A stretch of DNA of 9,445 nucleotides, taken from Dysgonomonas sp. Lineage in GTDB: Bacteria > Bacteroidota > Bacteroidia > Bacteroidales > Dysgonomonadaceae. Shown piece by piece: positions 8,471-9,445 of this stretch. The stretch spans positions 1 through 9,445 of the forward strand of contig JASLEN010000347.1 of assembly GCA_030151105.1 (NCBI GenBank), written 5' to 3'. Numbering within the stretch: position 1 is the first letter of the stretch; the number at the start of each line of letters is the position of its first letter. Below the pieces are notes generated by a model that worked only from the letters and a program-made list of their open reading frames with translations, had not been told where the DNA came from and did no database searches. The translations under genes were made by a program, and so were the position numbers.

Positions 8471-8504
8471 GTATAATTTTAGCATAACATAATACTTTTT
8501 TCAC
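8466..8504 (-). promoter_or_regulatory. Putative operator, copy B (before DUF4838 gene)
   Basis: This is the second copy of the 39-base element, with 33 of 39 bases equal to 6085-6123. Its core 8469-8497 is the better palindrome: 11 of 13 arm positions pair (arm pattern AAGTATnATnTTA) around a three-base centre. It overlaps the -33 TTG by two bases exactly as copy A does. A perfect 8-base palindrome, ACACGTGT (8503-8510), touches its upstream end and is not conserved in copy A. Confidence 0.68.
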
Positions 8505-8530
8505 ACGTGTATTAACTAGAATAAAGTAAA

Positions 8531-8563
8531 GTGAAAAATAAAAATCTCAATCTAAAATTAGAT
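8531..8563 (-). terminator. Possible weak terminator of the symporter gene
   Basis: On the minus strand a short inverted repeat (ATCTAA-TT-TTAGAT, 8563-8550) is followed by a T-rich tract (GAGATTTTTATTTTTCAC, 8548-8531). The stem is only six A-T-rich pairs with a tight loop, so it is thermodynamically weak. Position after the symporter stop and the U-rich tail are the only reasons to list it. Confidence 0.25.
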
Positions 8564-8675
8564 CTCTCAAACAAGTTCTACCCAACTCCTAATTAAAAAT
8601 AGACACACCCAAAAGAATATTACCTAAACGAAATAAACAGACATGATGAGACTATAATTTACTACTACAAGAGGA

Positions 8676-9445
8676 CTAAGACAAAGTCTCATTCTTTCGT
8701 TTCTCCTCTAGTTCTTCCGATATTTCTTGGACTCTCTTTTCCGAGAGTGGATACATCAGCATACCAAAGAACGCCAGCACACAGCATATTGCAGGAATGA
8801 GACTGATCATCAAGCGTTCTCCAAATACGGTTTCCATTGTTTGCCTTGCTAAGTCTGGATTGTAGCCAAAAATGGATAGTGTCCACCCCGTAAGAGCAGC
8901 TCCTAATGCCCAACCTAATTTCTGAGACATAGACGATGAAGAGAAAATCAGACCAGAGGAACGACGATTCGTTTTCAATTCGTGATAATCTACAATATCG
9001 GCAAACATACTCCAAAGCAAAGGCAATACATATCCAGCACAAACTGAAATCAGCAATTGCATCAGCAATATCCAGCCAATATGATTAGGGACAAAAAAGA
9101 ATACGACGCTAAGCAATCCTGCCATAGCCATAGCTATCATATAAGTATTTCTCTTTCCATATTTTAGGGAGAGTATAGGAGCTAGAACAACACCTAACAA
9201 GTTTGCTGCTTGCCCCACCAAAAAGTAAATTGTTGTCATATCCCATCCTGTTACAGGCATACGATATGCAAACTGAACGTAGTCTCTAAAATAGTATATT
9301 GCTACCCCATCTCGTACAGCATTAAATAACAACGCTGCCAAGCCAGTTGCTACCAATATCCACCAAGGTGCATTACGAAACAAGTCCTTTAAGTCTTGTT
9401 TTACAGTTCCCTTTGTGTCCTCTTCCTTACTCACTGGTTCTACAC
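8676..9445 (-). CDS. GPH/MelB-type sugar:cation symporter, C-terminal half
   Basis: The frame is open to the right edge, so the 5' end lies outside; a GTG at 9434 is an internal Val and not a start. About 256 residues are visible, roughly half of a typical 450-500-residue family member. It begins with the charged central loop (SKEEDTKGTVKQDLKDLF) that precedes transmembrane helix 7, followed by six hydrophobic helices, matching TM7-TM12: PWWILVATGLAALLF, IYFLVGQAANLLGVVLAPIL, YMIAMAMAGLLSVVFFF, IGWILLMQLLISVCAGYVL, LGWALGAALTGWTLSIFG and LIPAICCVLAFFGMLMYPL. The MFS-like loop motif LKYGKRNTY and the family motif ADIVDYHELKTNRRSSG are present. It ends in a charged cytoplasmic tail. The family carries glycosides, pentosides or hexuronides into the cytoplasm with H+ or Na+. 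Its place next to the DUF4838 and susCD genes suggests import of the sugar they release, though an intergenic gap means it may be a separate transcript. Confidence 0.9.
   Translation of the reverse strand, partial: VEPVSKEEDTKGTVKQDLKDLFRNAPWWILVATGLAALLFNAVRDGVAIYYFRDYVQFAYRMPVTGWDMTTIYFLVGQAANLLGVVLAPILSLKYGKRNTYMIAMAMAGLLSVVFFFVPNHIGWILLMQLLISVCAGYVLPLLWSMFADIVDYHELKTNRRSSGLIFSSSSMSQKLGWALGAALTGWTLSIFGYNPDLARQTMETVFGERLMISLIPAICCVLAFFGMLMYPLSEKRVQEISEELEEKRKNETLS

Larger units (their letters stand above)
8407..8675. other. AT-rich intergenic region with control elements
   Basis: No gene is seen in these 269 bases. The part nearest the DUF4838 gene (8440-8504) holds a promoter and palindromic operator listed separately. 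The part nearest the symporter (8511-8675) is very AT-rich and contains only a possible weak terminator at 8531-8563 and an 8-bp inverted repeat with a 31-base loop (8646-8653 with 8685-8692) that overlaps the end of the symporter gene and is probably chance. Confidence 0.7.

Noticed and set aside
8646..8692. 8-bp inverted repeat (ATGAGACT/AGTCTCAT) at the end of the symporter gene as a terminator.
   Set aside because: The 31-base loop, the overlap with coding sequence and the lack of a following U run make it a poor terminator; an 8-bp match over this distance is plausible by chance.
8689..9042. Minus-strand open frame of 117 codons.
   Set aside because: It is an alternative frame within the symporter gene, whose own frame shows clear membrane helices and family motifs.
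1..9445. Insertion sequences, CRISPR arrays, tRNA or rRNA genes, phage or plasmid signals.
   Set aside because: No transposase, spaced repeat array, tRNA-like cloverleaf or rRNA sequence was recognised on either strand; the only notable repeat is the paired operator.

Overview
This window carries a minus-strand cluster typical of the order Bacteroidales (phylum Bacteroidota). It has a SusC-type TonB-dependent transporter paired with a SusD-type lipoprotein, AT-rich DNA without Shine-Dalgarno sites that decide starts, and promoters of the Bacteroides kind (TTG, 20 bases, TAnnTTTG). A genus cannot be named from the sequence alone.

Layout in the direction of transcription (right to left). (1) 9445-8676: C-terminal half of a GPH/MelB-type sugar:cation symporter, cut by the window edge. 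(2) 8675-8407: AT-rich intergenic region with a possible weak terminator, a 29-bp imperfect palindrome and a good promoter. (3) 8406-6160: a secreted DUF4838 protein with a C-terminal F5/8 type C (CBM32-like) domain, possibly a glycoside hydrolase. (4) 6159-6013: intergenic region with a second copy of the same palindrome and a second promoter in the same geometry. (5) 6012-2986: susC-like gene. (6) 2975-1194: susD-like gene, 10 bases after susC. (7) 1172-1138: strong hairpin. (8) 1118-1: N-terminal 372 residues of a lipoprotein resembling PAPS-independent aryl-sulfate sulfotransferases (AssT family), cut by the left edge.

Taken together this looks like a polysaccharide-utilisation-type locus. 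SusC/SusD would capture and import a glycan or glycoconjugate across the outer membrane, the DUF4838 protein would process it in the periplasm, and the GPH symporter would take released sugar into the cytoplasm. The AssT-like lipoprotein sits directly after susD, where surface glycan-binding proteins are often encoded, and suggests sulfate-group chemistry on a phenolic compound or on the imported molecule. No sulfatase, well-known polysaccharidase or regulator is in view.

The strongest unexplained signal is the pair of matching 39-base elements, each ending in the -33 TTG of its promoter, one before the DUF4838 gene and one before susC. They share 33 of 39 bases and each contains the same imperfect palindrome. 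They most likely bind one dimeric regulator that co-regulates both transcription units.
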